Below are positions 1 through 5,468 of a stretch of DNA of 7,632 nucleotides, piece by piece. The stretch is from NCBI RefSeq assembly GCF_938040765.1, contig NZ_CALIAA010000261.1:1-7632 (forward strand). Direction: 5' to 3'. Under the pieces are notes generated by a model, which was given only the letters and a program-made list of their open reading frames with translations, did not search any database and was not told the DNA's origin. The first letter of the stretch is position 1; every line of letters begins with the position of its first letter. The translations under genes were made by a program, and so were the position numbers. This DNA comes from an uncultured Fretibacterium sp. GTDB lineage: Bacteria; Synergistota; Synergistia; Synergistales; Aminobacteriaceae.

Positions 1-88
1 TGAACTGCAGGGCCTCGCTCATCAGCTTGATTCCGTAGAGAAAAAGGCCTACGCCGCCGGCTGCGTGAAGCAATACGGATGAGTCCAC
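1..88 (-). CDS. Na/Pi cotransporter family protein, N-terminal fragment (runs off the left edge)
   Basis: Reading the minus strand from a GTG at 88-86 gives 29 open codons to the window edge. The peptide contains GGVGLFLYGIKLMSEALQ, which resembles the first membrane segment of bacterial Na/Pi cotransporters (PF02690/NptA-like), where a GLxLFLYGMxLMSxGL pattern comes within about 15 residues of the start. By family, such proteins are inner-membrane sodium-coupled phosphate transporters, often with a C-terminal PhoU-like domain. Neither property can be tested here. The GTG is preferred because it places the motif at residues 11-28; upstream there is only a weak G-rich SD (GGGGGT, 9 nt away), and the frame stays open further upstream without an obvious ATG. 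The gene is divergent from the dcw cluster and probably not functionally linked to it. Only 29 residues are visible, so the family call is moderate and the start is uncertain. Confidence 0.6.
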   Translation of the reverse strand, partial: MDSSVLLHAAGGVGLFLYGIKLMSEALQF

Positions 89-160
89 GAATGATTTACC
101 CCCAAATCGATGTCGTCCCCTGCCCGGGAACGCGCTCCTGCAAAAATCTCCTCCATATCT

Positions 161-179
161 CTTCTTTATTAGTAAGAAG
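161..179. repeat. Inverted repeat CTTCTT-N7-AAGAAG at the leftward promoter
   Basis: CTTCTT (161-166) and AAGAAG (174-179) form a 6-bp inverted repeat with a 7-nt spacer, TATTAGT. The right arm overlaps the putative leftward -10. It could be an operator half-site pair for the transporter gene. It is short and AT-rich, so chance is a real alternative. Confidence 0.3.
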
Positions 180-186
180 TATAGCA
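178..186 (-). promoter_or_regulatory. Possible extended -10 promoter for the leftward transporter gene
   Basis: On the minus strand the sequence reads TGCTATACT: a TATACT hexamer (5 of 6 to TATAAT) at 183-178, preceded by the TGN extension. No good TTGACA-like -35 lies 16-18 bp upstream, which is tolerable for extended -10 promoters. Transcription would start near 171, leaving about an 80-nt leader before the GTG at 88. The inverted repeat at 161-179 overlaps the -10 and start-site area. This is inferred from sequence only. Confidence 0.4.
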
Positions 187-297
187 TTCTTTGGGGGCGG
201 GCGTCCCGCTTCCGCACGCAGGCCCCGGTCCGGTTCCCCTGACCGGAAAAACGACGCAATGAATCCCAGGGACAAGAGGACCAAAGCCTTTGCCTTT

Positions 298-325
298 TTG
301 AGCCTTAAGTCCCTTCAGTTATTTT
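298..325 (+). promoter_or_regulatory. Possible sigma70-like promoter for the dcw cluster
   Basis: TTGAGC (298-303) and TATTTT (320-325) each match the -35 and -10 consensus at 4 of 6 positions and are 16 bp apart. Transcription would begin near 332, just ahead of the periodic repeats at 338-387 and about 80 nt before the mraZ start. A second -10-like hexamer, GATATT (334-339), has no usable -35. The call rests on position and modest consensus matches, so it is tentative. Confidence 0.35.
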
Positions 326-337
326 ACGCAAGTGATA

Positions 338-387
338 TTGTGGGGGAAAATGTCATGAAGTGGAAGTAAGTAGGAAAAAGTGGGGAA
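338..387 (+). promoter_or_regulatory. MraZ-box-like operator: 10-bp-periodic direct repeats
   Basis: Four related 10-mers sit on one 10-bp register: TTGTGGGGGA (338-347), AAGTGGAAGT (358-367), AAGTAGGAAA (368-377) and AAGTGGGGAA (378-387). The unit at 348-357 does not match. Cores TGGGG, TGGAA, TAGGA and TGGGG begin at 341, 361, 371 and 381. MraZ proteins are known to bind 10-bp-spaced direct repeats upstream of their own gene (TGGGN cores in Escherichia coli, AAAGTGG-like repeats in mollicutes), and this array precedes mraZ directly. It lies between the putative promoter and the ribosome binding site. Binding MraZ here would most likely autorepress the whole cluster; that is inference. Confidence 0.65.
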
Positions 388-399
388 AGGGAAAGCGGC

Positions 400-404
400 G
401 GTGA
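400..404 (+). promoter_or_regulatory. Ribosome binding site of mraZ
   Basis: GGTGA at 400-404 matches part of the anti-SD complement (AGGAGGTGA) and lies 9 nt before the ATG at 414. It supports 414 over the in-frame ATG at 420. Confidence 0.45.
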
Positions 405-413
405 GATGCCTTC

Positions 414-842
414 ATGTTGATGGGGACCTTCGAACATCGTCTGGATACGAAGGCTCGCCTGGTCCTTCCGGCGAAGTTCCGGGAGAGGCTGGGCGATACG
501 CTCGTCGCCGCGATCGGGATGGAGCATTGCGTCTCGCTCTATTCCCGGGAGGAGTGGGAGAACTTCACCGCCTGGCTGAAGACGAGCTCCTTTCTGGACA
601 GCGAGAGGACCCGGAAACTCCACAGGCTCATCCTCTCGAGCGCGCATGAACTCGCGCTCGACGGAGCGGGAAGGATCCTGCTGCCGGGGGTGCTTCGCGA
701 CTATGCGGCGCTCGATCAGGACGTCGTCGTGAACGGCGTCAACGATCATGCGGAGGTCTGGGACCGCTCGAGGTGGACGGAGTACTGGAGCGCGGGGCTC
801 GCCATGCTTCCCGAGCTGACGGGGGGCGGCGCCGAAGCATGA
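414..842 (+). CDS. mraZ: Transcriptional regulator MraZ
   Basis: The 142-residue protein has the family's usual length and the two tandem SpoVT-AbrB-like MraZ repeats. The first repeat shows the start MLMGTFEHRLD with D11-T-K-A-R15 followed by LVLPAKFRE. The second has L82-D-G-A-G-R87 followed by ILLP. The DxxxR signature of each half forms the DNA-binding surface of the ring-shaped MraZ oligomer. The first repeat has Ala where DxKGR is usual. MraZ acts in the cytoplasm and nucleoid as regulator of the dcw operon, typically repressing it, and the periodic repeats just upstream are its likely target. The ATG at 414 is chosen because it yields the canonical M-x-M-G start and has an SD-like GGTGA. 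The TGA overlaps the rsmH start as ATGA, which suggests translational coupling. Its first-gene position and neighbours make the call firm. Confidence 0.96.
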   Translation: MLMGTFEHRLDTKARLVLPAKFRERLGDTLVAAIGMEHCVSLYSREEWENFTAWLKTSSFLDSERTRKLHRLILSSAHELALDGAGRILLPGVLRDYAALDQDVVVNGVNDHAEVWDRSRWTEYWSAGLAMLPELTGGGAEA

Positions 843-1738
843 CGCACGAGCCGGTCCTGCTGCAGGAGGTGATGGGGTTCCTGGCCCCATTGTCGGAGAG
901 AAAGGACGGCGTCAGGGTCCTTGACGGGACTCTGGGGCTGGGGGGATATTCGGAATCGATCCTCGAGGCCCTTCCGGGGGTACGGGTCCTGGGGCTGGAC
1001 CGCGACCTCAGCGCGATATCCCATTCGGAAGAAAGGCTCGGGCGTTTTGTCCCGAGGTTCCGTGCGGTGCACGGCCGCTTCGGGGCGATGGGGACCCTCC
1101 TTCGGGACGAGGCTCCGTTCGACGCGCTGGTGTTCGACCTCGGGGTCTCCAACATGCAGCTGACGGAGGCGGAGCGGGGCTTTTCCTTCCAGCATGACGG
1201 GCCGCTGGACATGAGGATGGATCCTCATGGAGGTGCCCCGACCGCGGCGGAGGTCCTGATGCGGGAGGGCGCAGGAGAGCTTGCCAGGATATTTTGGGAG
1301 TACGGCGGCGAACGCTATTCGCGCCAGATCGCCGCGCGCGTCGAGGCCGAGAGGCGCAGGGGAAGACGGATCGAGACGACGGGGCAGTTCGTCGCCCTGA
1401 TCCGGGAGCTCCTTCCGGCTCCGGTCCAGAGGAAGATGGGGATTCACCCGGCGCGGCGCGTCTTTCAGGCGCTTCGGATATACGTCAACGACGAACTGGG
1501 GGAGCTTGAGTCCATGCTGTCGGCCCTGCCGGGCCTGGCGGCGAAGGGGGCCGTTGCCGTGATCGTCTCCTATCACTCCCTGGAGGACAGGATCGTCAAG
1601 CATCGCTTCCGGGCCTGGGAGAAGGAGGAAGGGCGGGGCAGGGTTCTGACCCGCCATCCGATTCAACCCGGCGAAGAGGAGACGGAGCGTAATTTCAAGG
1701 CCAGGAGCGCCAAGCTCAGGGCATTTTCTTTCTCTTAG
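839..1738 (+). CDS. rsmH: 16S rRNA (cytosine(1402)-N(4))-methyltransferase RsmH (MraW)
   Basis: The 299-residue protein transfers a methyl group from S-adenosylmethionine to N4 of C1402 in the 16S rRNA decoding region. Visible family blocks are THEPVLLQE (2-10), the SAM-binding DGTLGLGGYSE (29-39), GLDRD (52-56), FDLGVSNMQL (99-108), GFSFQHDGPLDMRMD (114-128), YGGERYSRQIA (155-165), HPARRVFQALRIYVNDEL (203-220), VSYHSLEDRIVK (243-254) and a C-terminal ARSAKLR (288-294). The length is normal. The frame is open for 22 codons upstream inside mraZ, but the ATG at 839 gives the canonical MTHEPVLL start and shares an ATGA overlap with the mraZ stop, so it is chosen. It is typically the second gene of dcw clusters. 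In the family's GTxGxGGHS motif, His is replaced by Tyr (Y37). Confidence 0.97.
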   Translation: MTHEPVLLQEVMGFLAPLSERKDGVRVLDGTLGLGGYSESILEALPGVRVLGLDRDLSAISHSEERLGRFVPRFRAVHGRFGAMGTLLRDEAPFDALVFDLGVSNMQLTEAERGFSFQHDGPLDMRMDPHGGAPTAAEVLMREGAGELARIFWEYGGERYSRQIAARVEAERRRGRRIETTGQFVALIRELLPAPVQRKMGIHPARRVFQALRIYVNDELGELESMLSALPGLAAKGAVAVIVSYHSLEDRIVKHRFRAWEKEEGRGRVLTRHPIQPGEEETERNFKARSAKLRAFSFS

Positions 1739-1762
1739 GTCTTAGGTCAGCTTATAAGGTCA
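1734..1762 (+). repeat. AGGTC direct repeats with a CTTATAAG palindrome in the rsmH-ftsL gap
   Basis: CTTAGGT is tandemly repeated at 1734-1740 and 1741-1747, starting within the last two rsmH codons. A third AGGTC follows at 1757-1761, so AGGTC occurs at 1737, 1744 and 1757. AGGTCA occurs at 1744 and 1757. Between these lies the perfect 8-bp palindrome CTTATAAG (1751-1758), which contains a TATAAG -10-like hexamer without a convincing -35. It could be an internal control site for ftsL and the genes downstream. No function can be assigned from the sequence. Confidence 0.35.
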
Positions 1763-1816
1763 ACTTGGGGACGCAGCATCTATGGACGGGGGCTGTAACT
1801 TATGGGTAGAGTCAAC

Positions 1817-1822
1817 AGAGGA
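1817..1822 (+). promoter_or_regulatory. Ribosome binding site deciding the ftsL start
   Basis: AGAGGA at 1817-1822 sits 6 nt before the ATG at 1829. The alternative ATG at 1802 has only a G-run (1788-1792) upstream. This favours the shorter FtsL. Confidence 0.5.
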
Positions 1823-1828
1823 CGAGCA

Positions 1829-2176
1829 ATGAGAAAGAACTTCATGACGGGAGTTGTGTTCGGCCTGCTCGTGCTTTTGGCGCTGGGGGCGCTGCGTTAT
1901 GAAGCGGGCCGCCTGGCGTATCGACTCGACAGCCTGAACCGGGCTATCGGAAGGTACTCGATGGAGGAGACCGCCCTGAGGCAGGAGTTCTCCGGCCTTG
2001 TGGCTCCCATCAGAATCTACAGCTACTGCAAGGAGCAGCTTGGGATGGAGAAGGTTCGGGTTGCGGAGACCATCCTCGTCCGGCCCCGCGATGGAGCTTT
2101 GACCGCCGAGAGCGTTTCGGAGCCGGCGAGGGGCTGGCGCGCGAGGGTCGCCTGGATCCTCGGGGAGGGGAACTGA
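1829..2176 (+). CDS. ftsL: Cell division protein FtsL-like, small bitopic membrane protein
   Basis: From the ATG at 1829 the product is 115 residues. A short basic N-terminus (MRKNF) precedes one hydrophobic membrane segment at about 7-22, followed by a helical, heptad-compatible stretch at about 26-57 and then APIRIYSYCKEQLGM (59-73). That last block resembles the P-x-R-I-x-x-x-A-x-E-x-LGM block after the coiled coil of FtsL proteins. FtsL joins FtsB and FtsQ in the divisome and helps activate FtsW and FtsI; topology would be cytoplasm in, periplasm out. FtsL is poorly conserved, so its place between rsmH and ftsI carries much of the weight. An in-frame ATG at 1802 would add nine residues (MGRVNRGRA) but has a weaker ribosome site. 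The last 30 residues are basic-rich and match nothing I recognise. Confidence 0.72.
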   Translation: MRKNFMTGVVFGLLVLLALGALRYEAGRLAYRLDSLNRAIGRYSMEETALRQEFSGLVAPIRIYSYCKEQLGMEKVRVAETILVRPRDGALTAESVSEPARGWRARVAWILGEGN

Positions 2177-2240
2177 GCGGAGGATGGAGCTCCATGCGGA
2201 AGGTCCGGGGACGCGAAGCCTGCCAAGGGGGCGCTGACTT
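2177..2240 (+). other. ftsL-ftsI gap with candidate leader for ftsI
   Basis: This 64-nt spacer has a strong SD-like GGAGGA (2179-2184), a short open frame starting at ATG 2194, and AAGGGGG (2225-2231), which is 9 nt before the ftsI TTG start. An in-frame TGA at 2235 blocks any upstream extension of ftsI. Confidence 0.6.
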
Positions 2241-2244
2241 TTGA
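2194..2244 (+). CDS. Putative 16-codon leader ORF coupled to ftsI
   Basis: ATG 2194 opens a 16-residue frame, MRKVRGREACQGGADF, ending with TGA at 2242-2244. The TGA overlaps the ftsI TTG start as TTGA (2241-2244). GGAGGA at 2179-2184, 9 nt upstream, is a better ribosome site than the one directly before ftsI. The peptide looks like no known protein. Its likely value, if any, is to deliver ribosomes to the weak TTG start by termination-reinitiation. It could equally be chance in a GC-rich spacer. Confidence 0.3.
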   Translation: MRKVRGREACQGGADF

Positions 2245-3914
2245 GGCGGCGCCTTTTCAGTCCGTGGGGCCTGTTCGTCGTGCTGTTCGTGCTGTTTGCC
2301 CGGACGCTGGTCGAACGTCACTGCTATCCGGACCCCAGGGTGCTTCAGCAATCCCAGCAGCAGTACTGGAGGCGGGTACCCGTCAAGGCGAATCGGGGCA
2401 TCATCCAGGATTCCAAGGGCAACGCCCTGGTGATTCCCGAGATGGTGTCCAGTTTCGCCGTCGATCCGAAGCTCCTCGATTCCGCCGATCTCCCGGCCCT
2501 TCGCCGCGTGTTTTCCGAGGATGTCGTGGGGAAGCTGCAGCCGAACGGCGAGGGGCGTTTCGTCTGGCTGAAGCGTAAGGTGTCGGGGGAGGAAGCGCAG
2601 AAAATCCTGGCGCTGAACATACGGGCCGTCCGCGACATCGGAGAGCAGGAGCGGCGCTATCCCAACGGAAGCCTCCTGGCCCACGTGCTGGGGTTCTGCG
2701 ACATCGACAACCGCGGTCAGGCCGGGATCGAGCAGTCGTGGAACTCCGTCCTTTACGACCCTCCGGGGTACCGCATCATCATCCGACGCCCGGGGGCCCA
2801 TTCGATCGGCCTGGGCGGGGACGAACCGGAGCGGAGCCACGTCATGCCCGTCGTGACCCTGACCGTCGACAGCCGGATGCAGTATGTGGTCGAAAAGCAC
2901 CTCGATAAAATCGCGTCGGGAAACGGGGCGAAGTGGGCGGCGGCGATCTGCATGGACCCCTGGACGGGGGCGATCCTGTCCATGGCCAGCTGGCCTCCCT
3001 TCGACCCCCGGGTCCGGGAGGGGTTCCGAAAGGAAGCGCTCTCTAACAACGCCGTCAGCCGCAATTACGAACCCGGGTCGACGTTCAAGCCCATTTATAT
3101 GGGCATAGCCCTGGAGCAGGGCTGGGTGCGGACGAACGAGACCTTTCACTGTCCGGCCCGCCTCAAGGTCGCCGACGGTTACGTGGCGGAGGCCTACCCC
3201 AGGGCGATGGGGAACATCAGCACGGCCCAGCTCATCATCAAATCCTCCAACGTGGGGATGGCTCAGATCGGCGTCCGGTCCGAGAAGGTCAAGATGTACG
3301 AGACCCTCTGGAGCTGGGGGTTCGGCTCGGCGAGCGACGTCGAACTGCCGGGGGTCGCGAACGGAATCCTGCCCTTCCCCGAGCAGTGGCGCGGCGTCGT
3401 GCCCGCCAACATCGCCATCGGCCAGGGGCTGGCCATCACGCCGCTGCAGCTGATCAACGCCATGGCTGCCGTCGTGAACGGGGGGAAGCTGATGAGTCCC
3501 TATATCGTCAAGGAGGCCGTGAACTCGTCGGGGGAGGTCGTCTACAGGGGGGAGCCCCGTGTGATGCGGGAGGTCCTCACCCCCGAGACGGCGCAATGGC
3601 TGCGAAAGACGATGCGGTCCGCTGTGCTCGAGGGGACCGGAAAGGGAGCGAACACCGCCATCACCGAGCTGGCGGGGAAGACCGGAACCGCTCAGGTCGC
3701 GGAATCCGGGAAGTACAGCAAGAACCGCTACGTCGCGTCCTTCATCGGCTTCTGGCCCTATGAAAAGCCGCGCTATCTCATGCTCCTGTCCATAGGGGAG
3801 CCCACGAGCGGACGCTACTACGGAGGCGAACTGGCCGCCCCCTCCTTTCGGGCCATCGTCGAGGAGATGGCGGAGGTCGAATATTATGCCCCGGGAAAGA
3901 ATGATCGGTCATGA
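2241..3914 (+). CDS. ftsI: Class B penicillin-binding protein FtsI (septal transpeptidase, PBP3-like)
   Basis: The 557-residue protein crosslinks septal peptidoglycan stem peptides at the outer face of the inner membrane and is the target of beta-lactams. A basic start (MRRRLFSPWG) leads into a single membrane segment at about 9-20. The dimerisation/pedestal region follows, with the class B motif KANRGIIQDSKGNALV (49-64) and RRYPNGSLLAHVLGF (138-152). The transpeptidase domain shows all three catalytic motifs: S280-T-F-K283, S335-S-N337 and K480-T-G482, plus the conserved IAIGQG (391-396). There is no PASTA domain, so it is FtsI-like rather than SpoVD/PBP2x-like. The start must be TTG 2241 or later because TGA (2235) lies two codons upstream; AAGGGGG at 2225-2231 supports it, and later starts would cut the membrane anchor. 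The stop overlaps murE by ATGA. Confidence 0.95.
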   Translation: MRRRLFSPWGLFVVLFVLFARTLVERHCYPDPRVLQQSQQQYWRRVPVKANRGIIQDSKGNALVIPEMVSSFAVDPKLLDSADLPALRRVFSEDVVGKLQPNGEGRFVWLKRKVSGEEAQKILALNIRAVRDIGEQERRYPNGSLLAHVLGFCDIDNRGQAGIEQSWNSVLYDPPGYRIIIRRPGAHSIGLGGDEPERSHVMPVVTLTVDSRMQYVVEKHLDKIASGNGAKWAAAICMDPWTGAILSMASWPPFDPRVREGFRKEALSNNAVSRNYEPGSTFKPIYMGIALEQGWVRTNETFHCPARLKVADGYVAEAYPRAMGNISTAQLIIKSSNVGMAQIGVRSEKVKMYETLWSWGFGSASDVELPGVANGILPFPEQWRGVVPANIAIGQGLAITPLQLINAMAAVVNGGKLMSPYIVKEAVNSSGEVVYRGEPRVMREVLTPETAQWLRKTMRSAVLEGTGKGANTAITELAGKTGTAQVAESGKYSKNRYVASFIGFWPYEKPRYLMLLSIGEPTSGRYYGGELAAPSFRAIVEEMAEVEYYAPGKNDRS

Positions 3915-5398
3915 GTGTGAATTTTTCCAGCCTGATTGAGCTCGTTCGGGAGATGGGCCTCCTTCGGGAGGCCGAGGGGGCCGGGGGGAACCCCCGGATA
4001 ACGGACGTCGTGTCCGACAGCCGGAGCGTTCGTCCGGGGGCCCTGTTCTGCTGCATTCGGGGCGAGAGGAGCGATGGGCACGACTACATTCCCATGGCCC
4101 GGGAGCTTGGGGCCGCGGCCCTGCTCTGCGAGCGGCCCGTCGACGCCGGGCTTCCGTCCGTCGTGGTCCCGTCCGTGCGCGAGGTCATGGGCGAGGTCTC
4201 CGCCGCCGTATACGGGAATCCGTCGGAGAAGCTGCTGATGGTGGGGGTCACGGGGACGAACGGCAAGAGCACGACGACCTACGTCCTGCGCAGTATCCTG
4301 AATGCCGCCGGGATACGCTCGGGACTTCTGGGCACGATCGTGGAGAGCGACGGGGTGAAGGAAAGGGATGCGGACAGGACGACCCCCGAGAGCTGCGTCG
4401 TACAGCGCCGGCTTGCGGAGATGGTCCGGAACGGATGCGGCGCCTGCGTGATGGAGACCTCCTCCCACGGGCTCTTTCTGGGGCGACTGAGGGGATGCCG
4501 CTTCGACGTTCCGCTCTTTACGAACCTGAACCCCGAACATCTGGATTTCCACAAGGACATGGAGCACTATTTCCAGGCCAAGCGGCTCCTGTTTTCGCGC
4601 TACGCACGGCCCGGATTCGAGGGGGCCGCCAACGCGGACGACCCTTACGGGCATCGGCTGCTGGAGGATTTTCCCGAGAATGTGCGGGGGTTTGCCCTTG
4701 CCTCCGAAGCCTTCGCGCGCGTGACGGAGTTCCGGACCGGCCTGGAGGGGACCTCCATGACGGTGTCGATGCGTGGTTTCCCGGACCTGCATCTGCGGAG
4801 CCCTCTCGTGGGGAACTTCAACGTCTGGAACGTGCTGGCGGCGGTAACGGCGCTGCGTGGGCGGGTGGAGGACGAGGCCGTGGTCCGTGGGGCCGCCGAG
4901 GTCCCGCAGGTCCCCGGACGCCTCGAGAGACATTCCCTGCCGAACGGCGCCTGCTGCTTCATCGATTTCGCCCATACCCCCGAGGCCCTGAAAAACGTCC
5001 TCGCCGCCGCTCGGGCGCTCTGCCCGGGCCGCCTGATATCGGTCTTCGGGCATGGGGGGGGGCGCTATCCTCTCAACCGCCCCGCCCTCGGCAGGGTCGC
5101 CGCCGACTTGGCCGATCTCGTGATCGTGACCATGGACAACCCGAGGGACGAGGACCCCGCGGAGATCGCGGCGGGGATCGTCGGGGGAATTCAGGAATCG
5201 GGCGGTGCGCGGCATCGGGTTATCCTGGACCGCAGGGAGGCCGTCCGCACCGCTTTGAGCATAGCCGCTCCCGGGGACGTGGTGGTGGTATCGGGGAAGG
5301 GCCCGGAGCGGTACCTGGAGCAGGGCGGGAAAAAGACGCCCTACAACGATGCGGAGACGGTGGATTCCTGGATCCGCTCCTCCGGGGGCGACCATTGA
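3911..5398 (+). CDS. murE: UDP-MurNAc-tripeptide synthetase MurE (probably meso-diaminopimelate-adding)
   Basis: The 495-residue cytoplasmic ligase adds the third amino acid to UDP-MurNAc-L-Ala-D-Glu with ATP. The N-terminal UDP-binding domain has SDSR (35-38). The central ATPase domain has the P-loop GTNGKSTTT (115-123), TTPES (157-161), METSSHGL (181-188), FTNLNPEHLDFH (203-214) and YFQAK, with K224 as the probable carbamylated lysine. The C-terminal domain has PGRLER (335-340), DFAHTPEALKNVL (352-364), DNPRDEDP (409-416) and SGKGPE (461-466). DNPR and the downstream GKGxE are the family's signature for meso-diaminopimelate rather than lysine. Odd points are GHGGGRYPLNRP (380-391), where GCGGDRDxxKRP is usual, and Pro in place of His in GKGHE. 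It starts within the ftsI stop (ATGA). The length is normal. Confidence 0.95.
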   Translation: MSVNFSSLIELVREMGLLREAEGAGGNPRITDVVSDSRSVRPGALFCCIRGERSDGHDYIPMARELGAAALLCERPVDAGLPSVVVPSVREVMGEVSAAVYGNPSEKLLMVGVTGTNGKSTTTYVLRSILNAAGIRSGLLGTIVESDGVKERDADRTTPESCVVQRRLAEMVRNGCGACVMETSSHGLFLGRLRGCRFDVPLFTNLNPEHLDFHKDMEHYFQAKRLLFSRYARPGFEGAANADDPYGHRLLEDFPENVRGFALASEAFARVTEFRTGLEGTSMTVSMRGFPDLHLRSPLVGNFNVWNVLAAVTALRGRVEDEAVVRGAAEVPQVPGRLERHSLPNGACCFIDFAHTPEALKNVLAAARALCPGRLISVFGHGGGRYPLNRPALGRVAADLADLVIVTMDNPRDEDPAEIAAGIVGGIQESGGARHRVILDRREAVRTALSIAAPGDVVVVSGKGPERYLEQGGKKTPYNDAETVDSWIRSSGGDH

Positions 5399-5468
5399 AG
5401 CCGGACGTGCGGGTCCTCGGCGGACGATGCAGCCGTATAAGTTCCTGATTCGAGGCGGGAGGAAGACA
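5399..5468 (+). other. murE-murF gap
   Basis: This 70-nt spacer contains the murF ribosome binding site at its 3' end and a TATAAG hexamer (5436-5441) with no plausible -35. The murF frame stays open through the spacer and back into murE, so a longer MurF (for example from ATG 5427) is formally possible, but it has no good SD. Nothing else is seen. Confidence 0.6.
5457..5462 (+). promoter_or_regulatory. Ribosome binding site deciding the murF start
   Basis: GGGAGG (5457-5462), followed by six nucleotides and then ATG 5469, is the strongest Shine-Dalgarno match before any gene in the window. It fixes the start at 5469 rather than at ATG 5427 or the upstream ATG at 5349. Confidence 0.75.

Larger units (their letters stand above)
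89..413. other. Divergent intergenic control region
   Basis: This 325-nt stretch between the minus-strand transporter start and mraZ holds no convincing gene. It is richer in A/T than the flanking coding DNA. A 96-codon plus-strand frame crosses it, but that frame has no family resemblance, is low in complexity, and runs through the promoter-like sites and the repeat array. Candidate elements, left to right, are a 6-bp inverted repeat with a leftward extended -10, a GCGGG-CGT-CCCGC hairpin (197-209), a TCCGGT/ACCGGA hairpin (229-234 and 242-247), a rightward promoter-like pair, and the periodic repeats before mraZ. Neither hairpin is followed by a T-run in either direction, so no terminator is called. 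Confidence 0.7.

Noticed and set aside
225..247. TCCGGT/ACCGGA hairpin as a terminator
   Set aside because: The stem is 6 bp with a 7-nt loop and is followed by an A-run, not a T-run; on the other strand the T-run precedes rather than follows it.
79..369. 96-codon plus-strand open frame upstream of mraZ
   Set aside because: It has no recognisable domain, is read through promoter-like sites and the phased repeats, and overlaps the transporter start. It is more likely chance.
2184..2237. Alternative mini-ORF starting at ATG 2184 in the ftsI frame
   Set aside because: It ends at TGA 2235 before the ftsI start, its SD would overlap or be too far, and its stop is not over the ftsI start codon. 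The frame from 2194 fits better.
2010..3596. 528-codon minus-strand frame opposite ftsL and ftsI
   Set aside because: It is a GC-rich antisense shadow across the ftsL-ftsI junction with no family resemblance.
3884..5395. 503-codon minus-strand frame opposite murE
   Set aside because: It is a shadow of murE in GC-rich DNA. The translation is rich in Pro, Arg, Gly and His with no domain, while the plus strand has every MurE motif.
5436..5441. TATAAG as an internal promoter for murF
   Set aside because: There is no -35-like hexamer at 16-18 bp and no extended -10, and it sits within the murF leader just ahead of a strong SD.
4435..5448. 337-codon plus-strand frame inside murE
   Set aside because: It is an out-of-frame reading of murE; the Arg/Gly/Pro-rich composition is typical of a shifted GC-rich gene.
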